A stretch of 64,000 nt of DNA, taken from Isochrysis galbana (taxonomy: Eukaryota; Haptophyta; Isochrysidales; Isochrysidaceae). Shown one piece after another: positions 39,561-50,457 of this stretch. The position numbers and the translations under genes are program-made. The stretch spans positions 1,054,001-1,118,000 of the forward strand of contig CM030933.1 in the NCBI GenBank assembly GCA_018136815.1, in the 5' to 3' direction. The notes beneath the pieces were generated by a model. It did not search any database, had not been told where the DNA came from, and saw only the letters and a program-made list of their open reading frames with translations. Within the stretch, counting starts at the first letter, position 1. Every line of letters starts with the position of its first letter.

Positions 39561-39716
39561 TATGCGTAGGCAATAGCAATTATAGGCGTAGGCGTGAGAC
39601 ACATGCGAATGTTAAGTGAAAGTGAGGGAGGAGAGAAAGCAGAGAGGGGGGGGGGAGGGAGAGAGTGAGGGAGAATGCAAGTAAGTAGCTAGCACATGAA
39701 CCCCTTCATTCAAGCA

Positions 39717-39944
39717 TCACGCACCTTCTTGCTCTTGCTTGCGCTTGTTGCGATTGAAGCGCAACATCAAAGACGCACACACTTGGTCCCCAAGGGACCT
39801 GTCCCTCACAGATGGAAACATGAGGGCTAGCAACGAAATCACACGCTCACATGCAGCGGAATTTGGGCTAAGACAAAGGGCAATCCTAGCTGCTAGAGCC
39901 CATGTTGGAAAGCGGCTATGATGAGTTGCCCACCACCCGAGCAC
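39717..39944 (-). pseudogene. Second hAT transposase C-terminal fragment
   Basis: The minus frame contains ARIALCLSPNSAACERVISL, LALMFPSVRDRSLGDQVCAS and LMLRFNRNKRKQ. This follows the hAT dimerisation pattern S-A-x-x-E-R-x-x-S, then a long helix ending in L-x-x-N. It is a different family from 31111-32217. Only about 75 residues are present. Confidence 0.65.
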
Positions 39945-40470
39945 GGCTTTGGAGAAAATCTTGACATCGGATTGGTCTATGGTTGTCCCGGCACATGCCG
40001 CAAGGTGCCCTCACCGAGCTCCATGTGCTTGACGTTCGAGCCAACTTGAACAAGGAGAGGAGGATCTTTGCGGTCGTTCAGATCGTTGTTGTCGTTGGTG
40101 TCGCTATTGCCGCTCTCGCGCTCGTCCTCGCCAGCCCTTGGCTGCTCCTGCATTGCCCTCGCTACGTCTGCACGCTCGCGCTCGCGTGCACGATGGTCCA
40201 CGTCGATGTGGATGCCCATCCTGCGACGCAGCCCGGCGCGAGCGTGGGACGAGCGATCTGAGGCGCATGAAGATAGGGCTGCTCAGCGCGTGGGGGGACG
40301 GGAGAGGGCGCTTGGGAGCAGGCAGAGAGGGGGGGGGGAGGGGGGAGAGGGGCGGAGAGGGGCGGAGAGGCGGGCCACTCGCCCATGAGGCACGCCTCCC
40401 AGGGGGGGCCTGCTCAATACCAAGGGGGGGCTATTCAATACCAGGGGGGGCCTTGCCTCTCCCCCACTCC

Positions 40471-40573
40471 ACTTCTACCCAAATATGCAAAAAATATGCG
40501 GACATGTGTCAAAATATGCAGATCTCACAAATCTACCCAAATATGCAATCAAATATGCTGCATATTTCTACCT
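40471..40573. mobile_element. TATGCA-rich MITE, inverted copy
   Basis: It starts TTCTACCCAAATATGCAAAA and ends ATGCTGCATATTTCTACCT. The whole is colinear with the complement of 11007-11107, including AGATCT and GTGTC landmarks. Confidence 0.75.
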
Positions 40574-42218
40574 GAGCCTAACTACCCCCTCTAACTAAGG
40601 GGGGTGGGCCCGCGAGCACTACGAAGGGCTAGGCGGGGGAGGGCGGGCTGGGGCAAGCATGTCAGCTATTTCCTGTAGTCAAACGTAAATGCGTGCGTTG
40701 CTCACATTATTTTTCTCTGAATTCTCGGGGACGTTTGAGTCGTTCTCTTCTCGAGTCCGAGCCGCTCTATCGCCGCTGTTCTGGTTGCCTGTTGTCGAAT
40801 CATCTACGGACTAATGTAAACCTGCGCGTTTCTTACCTTCTTTGGTCTGTGAGTGACGGTCAACCTTTTTGTTTTTGTCGCTTTTTGTGCATTTCTTCGT
40901 CTTCGTTCTCAGGTCGTCGCGTGCCGCCTGCGCGCGCCATGCCCTCCCTTTGGGGGGACCTGCAGGCCCCCCCCCCCAGCTAGCCGGCTGAGCGGCTCGC
41001 GGCTCATGGGGGCAGTGGAGGCTGTGGCTTCGCCCCTGGCCCCCCCTGCCTCCCCCTCGCTCGCCTCGCCGGCCTCGGGGGCCGTCTTGACCGTCCTGCC
41101 TCCTGTGGGTCTGTGGCTCAGAGAAGGTGGGGGGGTCAGTACGATTTGGTGTGGGTCAGGGCGAGGGAGTGCAAGTTGCGTTGTGCAGCCTGGGAAGGTC
41201 TGGCTGGGTGTGTTGAGTGCTCAGCACAAGCCAAAAGGCATGGCTTGAGGGTGACTGACAGTCAACTATCAGTAAACTGATAGGGTCATGGAGCGCGCGC
41301 TGCCGCCCTCCCTCGCTGCCGCTGCCCTCGCCGCGATGGACGAAGGCTTGATGGACACGCCGCTGTCGCCGAAACGACCGCGTCAGGACGACCCCCCCAG
41401 TCAGGTGGGCACAGGAGCCGGCCTGCCGCGCCCGCGAACCACCGCGAACACCACGAACAAGGCCGCCATGCTGGCAACAGCCAGCATGCAGCACACCTCC
41501 AACACAACACACAGCCACACCAGCCACACCACTCCAGTGGGACGCCTCCAAAGGGAAGTCCTCAAGCTCGTCCTCGACCTCAGAGGACTCGTCGGAGTCG
41601 TGCTCCTCTGATCGGTCGACGACCAGTCGAGCGATTCTTCGACGTCCTCGCAAAAAGCCGGCGGAAAGCCCGCCGCGACAAGCATGGCCGCGGCGCCGCG
41701 GCGTCAAAAGTGGTAGCCACCGTGAATGGCACGATGGGTACTCGTCCATGCTCGCCCCCGAACCCGTGCGGGGACGCTCGCATCGATCGCCATTGCTGAG
41801 TCGCCGGCATGGGAGTGCGGCTCGCGCCCCGCGCCCCGGAGGGGAGCTGGTGCCGGAGAGAGGGGGGCGAGGCACCCCCCCATGCTGAACTAAGTATAAA
41901 CTTAGTTGAGTTTGTAGTTTGTTATAGATCACAAGATGTTTGCCTTGACGAAGAGCTGCGCTTTGCGCTACCATCACACCCAACACCAACTTAGCGTGAG
42001 GCTGATCAGAGGATCACGGCTTAGCGGTGGAGTTCAGCACGGCGCCAACCGCAAGAGGTGGCGCGCAGTGCGTGCGTTAGCGTATAGCGCATACTGAGCG
42101 AGACGTCGTGATGGGCCGCTGGCCGATAAAAAGTTCAGACGGGGTGTATACGGGCTTTTTGGAAATGGGCGGTGGTTGCGGGCAGATTGAGTGAAAGCGC
42201 CTCTCGTGAGTCAACTCG
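40574..42218. other. Intergenic region with retroposon 3' end
   Basis: Positions 40700-40910 are T-rich. The plus frame at 41288-41611 starts MERALPPSLAAAALAAMDEG and shares MDTPLSPK with 1320-1350; it may be a transposon ORF start but has no domain. Positions 41815-41912 are the 3' end of the 751-bp retroposon family, ending GAACTAAGTATAAACTTAGT. A small hairpin CTATCAG/CTGATAG lies at about 41267-41284. Confidence 0.45.
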
Positions 42219-44087
42219 TCAATGAGGTTCGCCAGCAATGACTATGCGTTGCATCCTCTTCTTTGGCTTTTGTTGGGCAGGCGGGCGACCTCGCGACTGT
42301 ACTAGAACATGATGGCCTTCAACCTGAACACTCTGACGCGCGCAGCTCTTCAGTTTGCTTGTGGCAATTGGGGAGACGTCGAAATCCGCTTCATGTGGAG
42401 TTTCCTTAGATCCAATAGAAGGCTGCCCCATCATCATCCCTCCAAAGCATCGGTGCGTCGCAACATGGTAGGAGTGGCCGCACGATGATGCTAGTGGATC
42501 GCAAGCTGACAAGAAAAGATTGCATGATTCTGGTTCGAGAGGTAGTTCTTCAGACCTCAAAGGCATCGTTGCGGACAGTGATGGCCTCGGATAAATTCTT
42601 TGTGAAGGTGAAGAACGCAAGAGGCAAGCCGAGGCAGCTGCACCGTCGCCTCCAAGACACTTATCTAGTGGATATAGATCCGTGGCTGCGATGATGGCCT
42701 TCAGCGCGCCGGCAACAAGCTGTTCCTCACCATGGTCCATTGCTACAGCAGAAACTCTATTTGTGGGCATTTCCATTTCTTCAGCGGGTGTCGCAATGAG
42801 TGGGGATGCTACGGCTAAAAATTTGAGCAGAAGGGTCGTATGCGGTGCACCTTGCGGCAGCAACACTACTCGCGAGAATGCTGCGAAAGATCGGCTGGCA
42901 AAGCCAGATCGCTGAGGACGCCGAAGGAGAGAGGCCAAATTGATTGTGCAGACAAGACCATGCTGTTCATCGTGCAGCTGTCTCGCTAAGCATGTAAAGC
43001 GGATAGGCAGCGCCTCGAGACTTGTCATGTCTGCTGAAACAATCCAAGGGTCACCCAACAAGGCCACAAGCGGGATTTCGGAGAGTTTGACCCGTCGTGA
43101 CGCGTGCAGCAGACTACCATGGCTTGTGTCCTCTTTACCTCCACGAGAAGAGCTTTTGATGGCTTGATACCTGAATGAATCGCCCCCGTCTACTGCCATC
43201 ACATCGTGGACACTGCACAAGTGTGAGGGCCACCGGACACGACCGATTATGACCACAGAGTTCACGTCTCGGCCATCGAGAGCAAGCCCGGAACACGGGC
43301 AACGCCTGATATCTGTGTTCTCAGAAGCGACGGGTTCGTGAACTATGACGGGATTGTGTATAATTTCTCCATGACAACTGCAAGCTTCAAGCTGATACGG
43401 TAGCTGAGTCGTCACCACAGCTGGACGTGCCGTGCACAACACCGAACACGAGTTCACCTCAAGCCCGAATTCGATGCGCCGCCTTTCATTGAATCTTTCC
43501 ATGGACCAGTCCCACGGTGATGTTTCCAGCACGCTAATTTTTAAGGGCCGATTGGCCTGTAGCAGGATGAGCTCGATGTCCAGGTTGAAGGGCCGTTGCG
43601 CGATTCCATCCGGCACTACGAGGAGCTCTAGATCCACCGCGGGCACAGATGAAATGACTGTATCAAGGAGTCGCGCCTCTAGACTGCGTGAGCCCGCCGA
43701 TGTGATAAAGACCGTGGCATGCATAGGCCATGCATCGCCCACTCTTGACTTCAGCGACTGCAGTGCCATCACGCCCGGCTCAACTCCTACAGGAAGTTGA
43801 AGCAATTCCATCACCTGACAGAGCTCGGAAGACCACGTTGTCCCTTGAGTATCATCTGCCAAGACTTGGGTGAAGTGAACCAGTTGTCGCCCTCGAGCCA
43901 CACCGAATCGAAATGGGATCTCCGGCTCGGCAGATGCAATCGAGATTGAGAGGAGAGTCGTGACCAGCTCCTCCACTCGTTTGAGGTATCTCGACCAATC
44001 AACATCGCAGCACGCAGACCCATCGAGAATGATCGCCTCGAGACGTGGAGAATTCTCGCCTGGGTGCATTGCCGGGGCCGCGGCCAT
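42219..44087 (-). CDS. Uncharacterised protein with vWA-like N-terminus and cysteine cluster
   Basis: The single 622-residue frame starts MAAAPAMHPGENSPRLEAII. Residues 16-150 alternate strands and helices as in a von Willebrand A fold: EAIILDGSACCDVDWSRYLK, FRFGVARGRQLVHFTQVLAD, then AWPMHATVFITSAGSRS. The canonical DxSxS metal site is not intact (DGSAC). Around residues 235-290 is a cysteine cluster (ACSCHGEIIHNP, then DIRRCPCSGLALDGRDVNSV) that could bind zinc. The C-terminal 150 residues are Ser/Pro/Lys-rich and end basic (QQKPKKRMQRIV). The vWA-plus-Cys layout recalls TFIIH p34/p44-type proteins, but I do not recognise the family. Confidence 0.6.
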   Translation of the reverse strand: MAAAPAMHPGENSPRLEAIILDGSACCDVDWSRYLKRVEELVTTLLSISIASAEPEIPFRFGVARGRQLVHFTQVLADDTQGTTWSSELCQVMELLQLPVGVEPGVMALQSLKSRVGDAWPMHATVFITSAGSRSLEARLLDTVISSVPAVDLELLVVPDGIAQRPFNLDIELILLQANRPLKISVLETSPWDWSMERFNERRRIEFGLEVNSCSVLCTARPAVVTTQLPYQLEACSCHGEIIHNPVIVHEPVASENTDIRRCPCSGLALDGRDVNSVVIIGRVRWPSHLCSVHDVMAVDGGDSFRYQAIKSSSRGGKEDTSHGSLLHASRRVKLSEIPLVALLGDPWIVSADMTSLEALPIRFTCLARQLHDEQHGLVCTINLASLLRRPQRSGFASRSFAAFSRVVLLPQGAPHTTLLLKFLAVASPLIATPAEEMEMPTNRVSAVAMDHGEEQLVAGALKAIIAATDLYPLDKCLGGDGAAASACLLRSSPSQRIYPRPSLSATMPLRSEELPLEPESCNLFLSACDPLASSCGHSYHVATHRCFGGMMMGQPSIGSKETPHEADFDVSPIATSKLKSCARQSVQVEGHHVLVQSRGRPPAQQKPKKRMQRIVIAGEPH

Positions 44088-46452
44088 GTCTGCTTGGCCT
44101 AGAGCAACAAGGAGGCTGAAATCGGCGAGGAGAAGAACTGAGAGCAGGAAGGAGAGCGAGAGAAAGAGTCAGAGCTCTCGGAGAGAGCAAATGACAGGGG
44201 ATGAGAAAAAAGGCGCGAAAAGAGAAAATCCCCTCCTCTCCTAGACTCTAGAAACTAGAAACCAGCTGCCGACTAAGTAAGGTAGAGAACGCAAGCGGAC
44301 GAATCCTCTGTACCCCTTTTAGGCGAATGCCAGCGTGCAATATGATCTGGTGGCAAAAATGGCAGGTGGCCGCCACCCGTCTGACCGGCACAGTTGAGAG
44401 CCGGATCTAATTTTATACCAGCACAGGCGGGGTGGGCACGAAAAAAAGGGGAACCTCGAACCTCAAGTTCAAGTTGCAAGTTGCAAGGTGCAAGGTGCAC
44501 GTTGCACCTTCTTGTTTGTGCCTTTGTAGGGGTAGGGCGGTCAAACAGGGGCTTTTTAACTACTAGCAGTAAGGGTTGGGCTGCATTTTTTGACCGTGGC
44601 GCGAGGCCCAATAAAAACTTTCAGGGGGGGGCACCTGCCGCCACGAAAATCGTCGCCAAGAAATGGTGCGATTCTCCCCCCCCCCCCCCACTCCATCACG
44701 CGCGCTCACGCGCTCACGCTCTACCCGTAAATAAAATAAACCTTTTAATGGTCTCACCGCACACGCGGCCGTGGACCCTCTACTTTCTACTCACGTAGGA
44801 AACTTTCTACACCCCCACTTCCCCGGCCCTTCTCCCCCCGCCATAAGGCGACTCCCCCCGTGCACTACTAGGGGGATAGGGGTGATGGGCTTAGATATGG
44901 TCCGGTGGCCCGCGCCTCCCCCCGGTGATCATCCCCCCCCTTCCTCATGTGTCTCCGAGTGGGCGGCGGCCTCAGCCCCGAGCCTTATCCTGTAAACAGG
45001 TGCGGGACTTACCTATTTTTCGGTGAGCGGAGCTCTCGCTCCGCCCACCCCCTTCTCCGCGCTCTCTCTCCCCTCTCCTGCGGCACGCGCGATGGCGCGC
45101 CTGCGGCAGGCCTGCAGCTGCCCCTGGCGACCCCTGGAGGCTCCTGGAGGCCAGCTCTGGGGGCAGAGGAGGCTGGGACTGGGTCCTGGCCTCCCCTGCC
45201 TCTCCCTCGCTGGCGCTCTTGAGCCTCTGAGGCCCCCAATCTGCACCTGTCTGCCTGTCGACCAGGGGGGGAGGGGGGGTTGGAGCGATGGGCTGGCCAC
45301 GAGGGGCCAGGACGAGCGAACCAGGCGTGCCTGTCAGTGAGAGAGTGGGTCGAGCAGCGCAGTGGCCTCCTGGCAAGCCATCAGGCGTGCCAGGAGGATG
45401 GGTGGTTCCTCCTCCATGGCAGGGCCTTGAGCTGGCCTCCCTAACGGTACAGAACTGCTGGCGGTTGCGCCGCGGGGACGATAAGGTTATTTCGGGGCCG
45501 TTGTTTCATGACACGCGATTCCCCCGAGATCCGTCCGCGCGTCCGCGCTATCGGGCGCCCGACCTTCATCTGGTGCCTAGTGCCTAGCTAGTAGCTAGAT
45601 CAGGGGAGACGTCACCCGCGGAGCACGGAGCACCCCATGCACCCCACAGCGCGTGCAAACGGCTGCCTTGGCCACAGGAAAGTCCGCCCTGACCATCCCG
45701 ACCCGCCCCTCGCAAGAAACGCCCGCGCTCGAACTCAACAACGACCTCTACCTCCTCGACGCTGTGGCTGTGGCCGTCGACGTGTGGCTGGCGAGCGCCA
45801 ACCTCCAGGCCGCCCTCGCGGCGCTCCTCCGTTGGACAGCGCCTCACCCGGCGCTGGTCAACAAGGCTCGGCCTGGGGGCGGCCGGAGGACGGGACAAGC
45901 CGAGGCGCTCCACGCCACTGCTACTGCGGTCGAAAAGCCTGAAAAACTCGCCAGAGCCAGAGCTCACGAGTCACGAGAGCGCTTCTGGCGAGGCCACGCC
46001 ACACGCCACCGGCACCGGGGGCAGAACTAACATTCGCCCGATTCCACCCTCTCCACCACCGTCTGTTCCGCCACCGCCCTATGTACTCATACATATTCAT
46101 ATTGAACTTCTACTGGTAAAACCGTTCCGGCGTGCATTTTCGCGCGCGCCAGCACCCCTAGGGCCTATACTAGCCTAGCTAGGGGCAGGGGGCACCCAAA
46201 TGTCAAATGTCCCGGGACATTTCGGGACATGTCCTTTTGACAAAACAGCCCCAAATGTCTTGTTCACTGTCCGGACATTTCGGCCAGGGCCTAGAGCTGG
46301 CGGAAATGTGAACCTGTATGAATTTTACGACTACTACTACGCTGCTATGAATTTTCACTCTACTTCCAATACGAACTTATTAAAATACTTCTTAAACTAG
46401 TAGTCATACTAGAACCTCCTCGCGGGCGTCCCTCCTCGCTCCTCGGTTGGCG
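44088..46452. other. Long intergenic region, repeats and one short ORF
   Basis: Positions 44370-44510 hold GGCAGGTGGCC and AAGTTGCAAGTTGCAAGGTG words that recur at 49222-49330. A plus ORF at 45653-46030 (LELNNDLYLLDAVAVAVDVW, then LASANLQAALAALLRW) looks helical but unsupported. Positions 46080-46420 are AT-rich and precede the OXA1 gene. Confidence 0.4.
44738..45425 (+). repeat. Near full-length copy of the 751-bp retroposon, 3' truncated
   Basis: It is colinear with 18106-18775 and highly similar, from AAACCTTTTAATGGTCTCAC to TGGTTCCTCCTCCATGGCAG. It then departs before the terminal stem-loop, so no target duplication can be tested. Confidence 0.85.
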
Positions 46453-47829
46453 ATGCGTGCAGCCTCGCTGCTGGCGAGGTCTCCCGCCTTGCTCTCACGG
46501 GGCGTTGGATGGCCATCGCTCTGCTCGGCGCGAGATGCCCATGGGCTCTGCCGGACCACCTTTCTTCTCACGGCCCGCAGCCTTAGCAGCCGCACAGCGC
46601 GCACCGGCGAGCCAGGCCCGTCGATGCTTGGGTCGCCGGCAGAGAGTGCTGCCGCTCTTGAAATGGGTAACAAGCCCGAGCCTAAGCTTGGCCAGGGGAT
46701 GACCGCAGGCTCTTCAGATAGGGCTGATACCATACTGAGCACAGATTTGGCGCCAGGGGATGCCGAGCTCGGCTTCTGGCCTCCAGATTTAGCTCTCCGG
46801 CTGGTCGATGGCCTGCACAGCACGTTTGATGTTCCGTGGTGGGCAGCAATCGTGGGGGCCGCCATCGTTGCGCGCACGGCGCTGTTGCCGATGTCTATAT
46901 ATGGTATGCAGCAGGGCTCCCGAATGCAAACGATGCGAGTGCCACTTTCCCAGCTGGAAGCCCGCCGCATGGCGGGCGAAAGCGATGCCGTGATCCATGC
47001 TGAACTTTCAGCACTCTACCAATCTCATGGTGCATCCCCACTGGGAATGATGCTACCCGTTTTCGTGCAAGCTCCGGTATTCGTCTCCTTCTTTTGGGGG
47101 TTGCGCCGGCTGGCAGATGTTCGGCCTGACGCATCTGCCGGTGGGGTACTTTGGTTTCCCGACCTTGGTGCAACTGATGTGACCTATATGCTCCCTATGC
47201 TATCAACGGGCTCTGCCCTCGCCTTGATCTTGATTGGAATGCCCTCAACTCCAACCGCCACACCCATCGAGGCACAACAGCAGCGTAATATGCGCTTATT
47301 ATTCGGAGGCCTGACGTTGGTATCATTGCCCGTCGCAATTAACATGCCTGCATCCGTATTGCTATTTTGGAATACAAATAATGCATTCTCGCTCGTGTAC
47401 ACTTTGGCCATTCATCGCATTCCAGGTCTCAAAGACAGGCTCATCGGCCCCTTGCCTGCAGCTGCAGTAGCGATCCCGAAGAATTCTCTCGCAGGGGTTG
47501 CACCTGGTTTACCCATCGCTCCGATGTTAGGCTTGGACCAGAGTTCTGAGGCAAGTACGCAAAGGGGTAGCTCAACTATTGAGCAAGCGCATGAAGCGAC
47601 GGTGGGCTCGTTGCTCAGCTTAGCCGATTCGCTGCGTGCTGTGGGCAAGCTCGATGAGGCCCTCACCATGGCGACACGCGCGCACGCACTGAGCGAGCAT
47701 GCTCTTGGAGCAGGACATGCTCGGACGCAGGAAGCCTTGCGGCACTTGGAGCAGATGCACAACGAGATTCGAAGTACCGGAAGCGGATGTGAATCGACCA
47801 GCTGGGACAGGCATAGCAAGGAAAAGTGA
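46453..47829 (+). CDS. OXA1/YidC/Alb3-type membrane insertase with C-terminal TPR
   Basis: The ATG at 46453 opens MRAASLLARSPALLSRGVGW, an Arg/Ser/Ala-rich, acid-free leader typical of mitochondria. The insertase core runs from about 118 to 325: VPWWAAIVGAAIVARTALLP (TM1), a helical hairpin (SQLEARRMAGESDAVIHAEL), SPLGMMLPVFVQAPVFVSFF (TM2), YMLPMLSTGSALALILIGMP (TM3), and SLPVAINMPASVLLFWNTNN (TM4/5). Residues about 375-440 hold TPR-like helices (SLLSLADSLRAVGKLDEALT, then MATRAHALSEHALGAGHART). OXA1 proteins insert nascent proteins into the inner membrane; TPR extensions are known in some plant OXA2-type members. I infer mitochondrial rather than thylakoid location from the leader. Confidence 0.88.
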   Translation: MRAASLLARSPALLSRGVGWPSLCSARDAHGLCRTTFLLTARSLSSRTARTGEPGPSMLGSPAESAAALEMGNKPEPKLGQGMTAGSSDRADTILSTDLAPGDAELGFWPPDLALRLVDGLHSTFDVPWWAAIVGAAIVARTALLPMSIYGMQQGSRMQTMRVPLSQLEARRMAGESDAVIHAELSALYQSHGASPLGMMLPVFVQAPVFVSFFWGLRRLADVRPDASAGGVLWFPDLGATDVTYMLPMLSTGSALALILIGMPSTPTATPIEAQQQRNMRLLFGGLTLVSLPVAINMPASVLLFWNTNNAFSLVYTLAIHRIPGLKDRLIGPLPAAAVAIPKNSLAGVAPGLPIAPMLGLDQSSEASTQRGSSTIEQAHEATVGSLLSLADSLRAVGKLDEALTMATRAHALSEHALGAGHARTQEALRHLEQMHNEIRSTGSGCESTSWDRHSKEK

Positions 47830-48703
47830 CAGGGCGTGACGTATGCCCTGTTGTGGGGTTGTGGCACCTTTAATCCCCTTCCCTCCCCCCCCCGGTGCCG
47901 GTGTTTTTTTTGGTGTCCGCCGTCGCTCTCTGGCCTAAGTTTTCACCCATGTTACTTGTGGGGAGTTCAATGGGAGCAGGGGGCTCGAGAGGGAGCATAC
48001 ATATGTTACCCCCCAGGAGCTAACGCCCCCTGAGAGCTATTGGGGGACCGAGAAAATCCCCCAAGAGCTATTGGGAGATTATCTCCCCCGGGGAGCAACC
48101 TACTTTTATAAGTGGGGGTCAATGGGGGCCTCGCGCCCCCCACTCTCCATCGCGGACACCCCCCGGGATGGGACCGTACACTCAACCCCAGCCCCTGCCC
48201 TTTGGCAGGGGCAGGGCACTCATCATTCCTACCCAGACCCTTCGTGGGCGCGGGCCGCGAGCCGCACTCCCACGCCCGCATTGGGCCTGCCCTCGAGCTG
48301 ACTCCCCCCCTGTCAATGGTCGTCAGGCATACAGGGGCCTCTGGGAGGCTCCCATGGCCAGCGAGGCGAGCGTGGGAGAGGCAGGAGGGGGGCCAGGGGC
48401 TGAGCCCCAGCCTCCTCTGCCCCCTGAGCTGCCCTTGCTGGCCCTCTGGGAGCCCCCACAGGACCTCTGAGAGCAGGTCAGGGCGCGCCGCATGTAGGGG
48501 TAGGCATCTTTATCCGGATATTTGTCTTGGATATCTCTGGGGGCGGGTCCCAAATGGATATATCTCGGATACTTCCTGGATATTTGGGGGGGTGGGGGGG
48601 TGGGGGGGAGATAATTTTAGCTTTTTTGGGGGGGGGCGGGGGGCACTAACATTGACCATGTGCCATGTGTTGTATTCCTGCCCATCTGAAGGCCGTAGGC
48701 ATG

Positions 48704-48790
48704 AGGTCGTTTGCCTTCATTTGGTACCCCTCGTTTCTCAATACGCGCCGGCACAAAAAAAAATCTTCTAGTATTTCAGCAAAGGCATCC
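48704..48790. repeat. Solo end of the TTTGCCTTCATTTGGT element
   Basis: AGGTCGTTTGCCTTCATTTG and about 35 following bases match the right-type terminus of the larger elements. Then GGCACAAAAAAAAATCTTCT matches 5762-5780. No partner end follows; retroposon sequence begins at about 48808. Confidence 0.7.
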
Positions 48791-48807
48791 ATGTCTACAA
48801 ATGGAAT

Positions 48808-49065
48808 CCTCTACTTTCTACTCACGCAGCAAAACTTTCTACACCCCCACTCTCCCGGCCCTTTCCCCCCCGCCATCAGGCGACTCCCCCCGTGCACTAC
48901 TAGGGGGATAGGGGAAAAGGGCTTAGATATGGTCGGTGGCCCGCGCCCCCCCCGGTGATCCGTTCCCCCCTTCCTCCTATGCCTACCGGGCTGGCGGCGT
49001 CCTCAGTCCCGACTTATCCTGTAAACAGGTGCGGGACTTACATATTTTTCGGTGGTCGGAGCCCT
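48808..49065 (+). repeat. 5'-truncated copy of the 751-bp retroposon family
   Basis: It starts within TACTTTCTACTCACGCAGCA and runs through CACTACTAGGGGGATAGGGG and TTATCCTGTAAACAGGTGCG to TTTTTCGGTGGTCGGAGCCC, colinear with 18150-18410. Confidence 0.8.
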
Positions 49066-49533
49066 CGCTCCGCCCACCCCCACCCCCTTCTCCGCACTCT
49101 CTCTCTCGTGATGCTCAAGTCCCCCCTTCCGTCTATTTCAGTAGGAGAACCCCCAATGTTCAATGTTTACCAATAAACGGTGCTTACATACTAGCAGAAA
49201 AGTACTGAAATGAGGGGCGTCGTGTGGCAGGTGGCCCGACCATCCAAGTTGAGGGTCAACGATAATCATATACCAAAATAGACGAGAGGGGTGTGACAAA
49301 ACAAAGGAACCTCGAGTTGCACCTTCTTCTAGAGTCGCGTGTGCGGCGAGAATATTAGTATAGTGTGAAGTTTTTTTTTACTCATCGTCCCCATGTTCTC
49401 GTGATCGAAATAAAAGAGTTATCCATGGTACATTCATGTTACATTCAGTTTCTTGACGAATTCGCGTGAAGCTCATCATGCACACCTTTGGCGAGCAAAG
49501 AGGCGCCGTGGTTCTCTTTCGATACCTTGTGAC

Positions 49534-50457
49534 TCATACAATACCGCTGCCCCAACTAGGCCTCCAAACTACAGGTAGGTCTCTCTCTGGCAACTCGTCG
49601 GTGCCCTGTTGTTTGAAAGGCTCCCACAGCCTGCCAAGTTTGACCCCTGAGACAAACCGAGCATCGGCAGGGATGTAGTGCAACCCGATACCACGCCGAG
49701 AGTCAGAAGAAGAAGCATTTGGACCTGAACCATGCCAAGTACGGCCATTATGAATGCTGCATCCTCCTGCCGGCAGGCCTTCCGTCGATACGATGTGTGA
49801 ATGCAGTGAGTGAGGCTCAATCCCCTCGCGTTCTGCAGCTGATCGGAGGAGGGCATGAATGTCGCTATCAAAGAAAGCGGAGGCTGAGCCTTTCCGACCC
49901 TCGCCCCACTTTTGAGAGCCGCGAACGTACTCGAGTGGCCCAAGCTCACTTCTCATTTCGTCCAGAGCAACCCACACCGTCATTACATCAGATGGAGAAA
50001 AGTCGAAGTACGGCGAATCGCGATGAAAAACTATCGGGGGGGAGCCGGGAGGCTTGGCCCACACTTGGTCTTGCGCAAGGCGTGTTCCTTCTGACCAACC
50101 TGCCAGCTTTGCCACTAGCTCTCCCAACGCAGGCGAGCGTGCCAGCCGAGCGAAAAACGAGTCGCTCTTCCAGACGTTGATCAGGTGGAGCGTCCGTGTA
50201 CATCGACGATCCACGGTCTGCCCCAGCGTAGCAGTGCCCTTGGGCCGCTTGTCTGGCGGCAGCCCAGTGTCGTACTCTCCCTGGAGCACGCAGTCGAGCC
50301 GGCGCGCGAGCAGTGAGGCATACTCGAGCGAGACAAGGCGATTAATGCGAACAAACCCGTCGTGGCGGAAGGTGTCGAGCGGCACGCCGGCGCCGAAGGC
50401 AGCGCACGGGTCACCACATGAGAGGCCCGCCTCGCTCTCTGGCGCGCCGCCGCCCAT
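49534..50457 (-). CDS. Phytanoyl-CoA dioxygenase (PhyH)-like Fe(II)/2-oxoglutarate oxygenase
   Basis: I chose the ATG at 50457 (MGGGAPESEAGLSCGDPCAA), giving 307 residues, the usual family length. The same frame stays open to 50853 but that extension is unlike the family. The double-stranded beta-helix motifs are clear: LAQDQVWAKPPGSPPIVFHR then DSPYFDF gives the H-x-D iron pair, MTVWVALDEM is the family's W-x-A-L/D strand, and GGCSIHNGRTWHGSGPNAS carries the distal His. The following RRGIGLHYIP holds the 2-oxoglutarate Arg. Such enzymes hydroxylate lipids or small molecules; the substrate is unknown. No leader is evident. Confidence 0.82.
   Translation of the reverse strand: MGGGAPESEAGLSCGDPCAAFGAGVPLDTFRHDGFVRINRLVSLEYASLLARRLDCVLQGEYDTGLPPDKRPKGTATLGQTVDRRCTRTLHLINVWKSDSFFARLARSPALGELVAKLAGWSEGTRLAQDQVWAKPPGSPPIVFHRDSPYFDFSPSDVMTVWVALDEMRSELGPLEYVRGSQKWGEGRKGSASAFFDSDIHALLRSAAEREGIEPHSLHSHIVSTEGLPAGGCSIHNGRTWHGSGPNASSSDSRRGIGLHYIPADARFVSGVKLGRLWEPFKQQGTDELPERDLPVVWRPSWGSGIV

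Larger units (their letters stand above)
47830..49533. other. Intergenic region with several repeat pieces
   Basis: Positions 48005-48080 contain inverted AGAGCTATTGGGGG words related to the palindrome at 34339. Positions 48110-48500 are GC-rich repeat body. Positions 48590-48640 are G-rich. The AT-rich stretch 49330-49460 includes a reverse 5'-end fragment of the retroposon (GTCGCGTGTGCGGCGAGAAT). No gene is supported. Confidence 0.45.
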
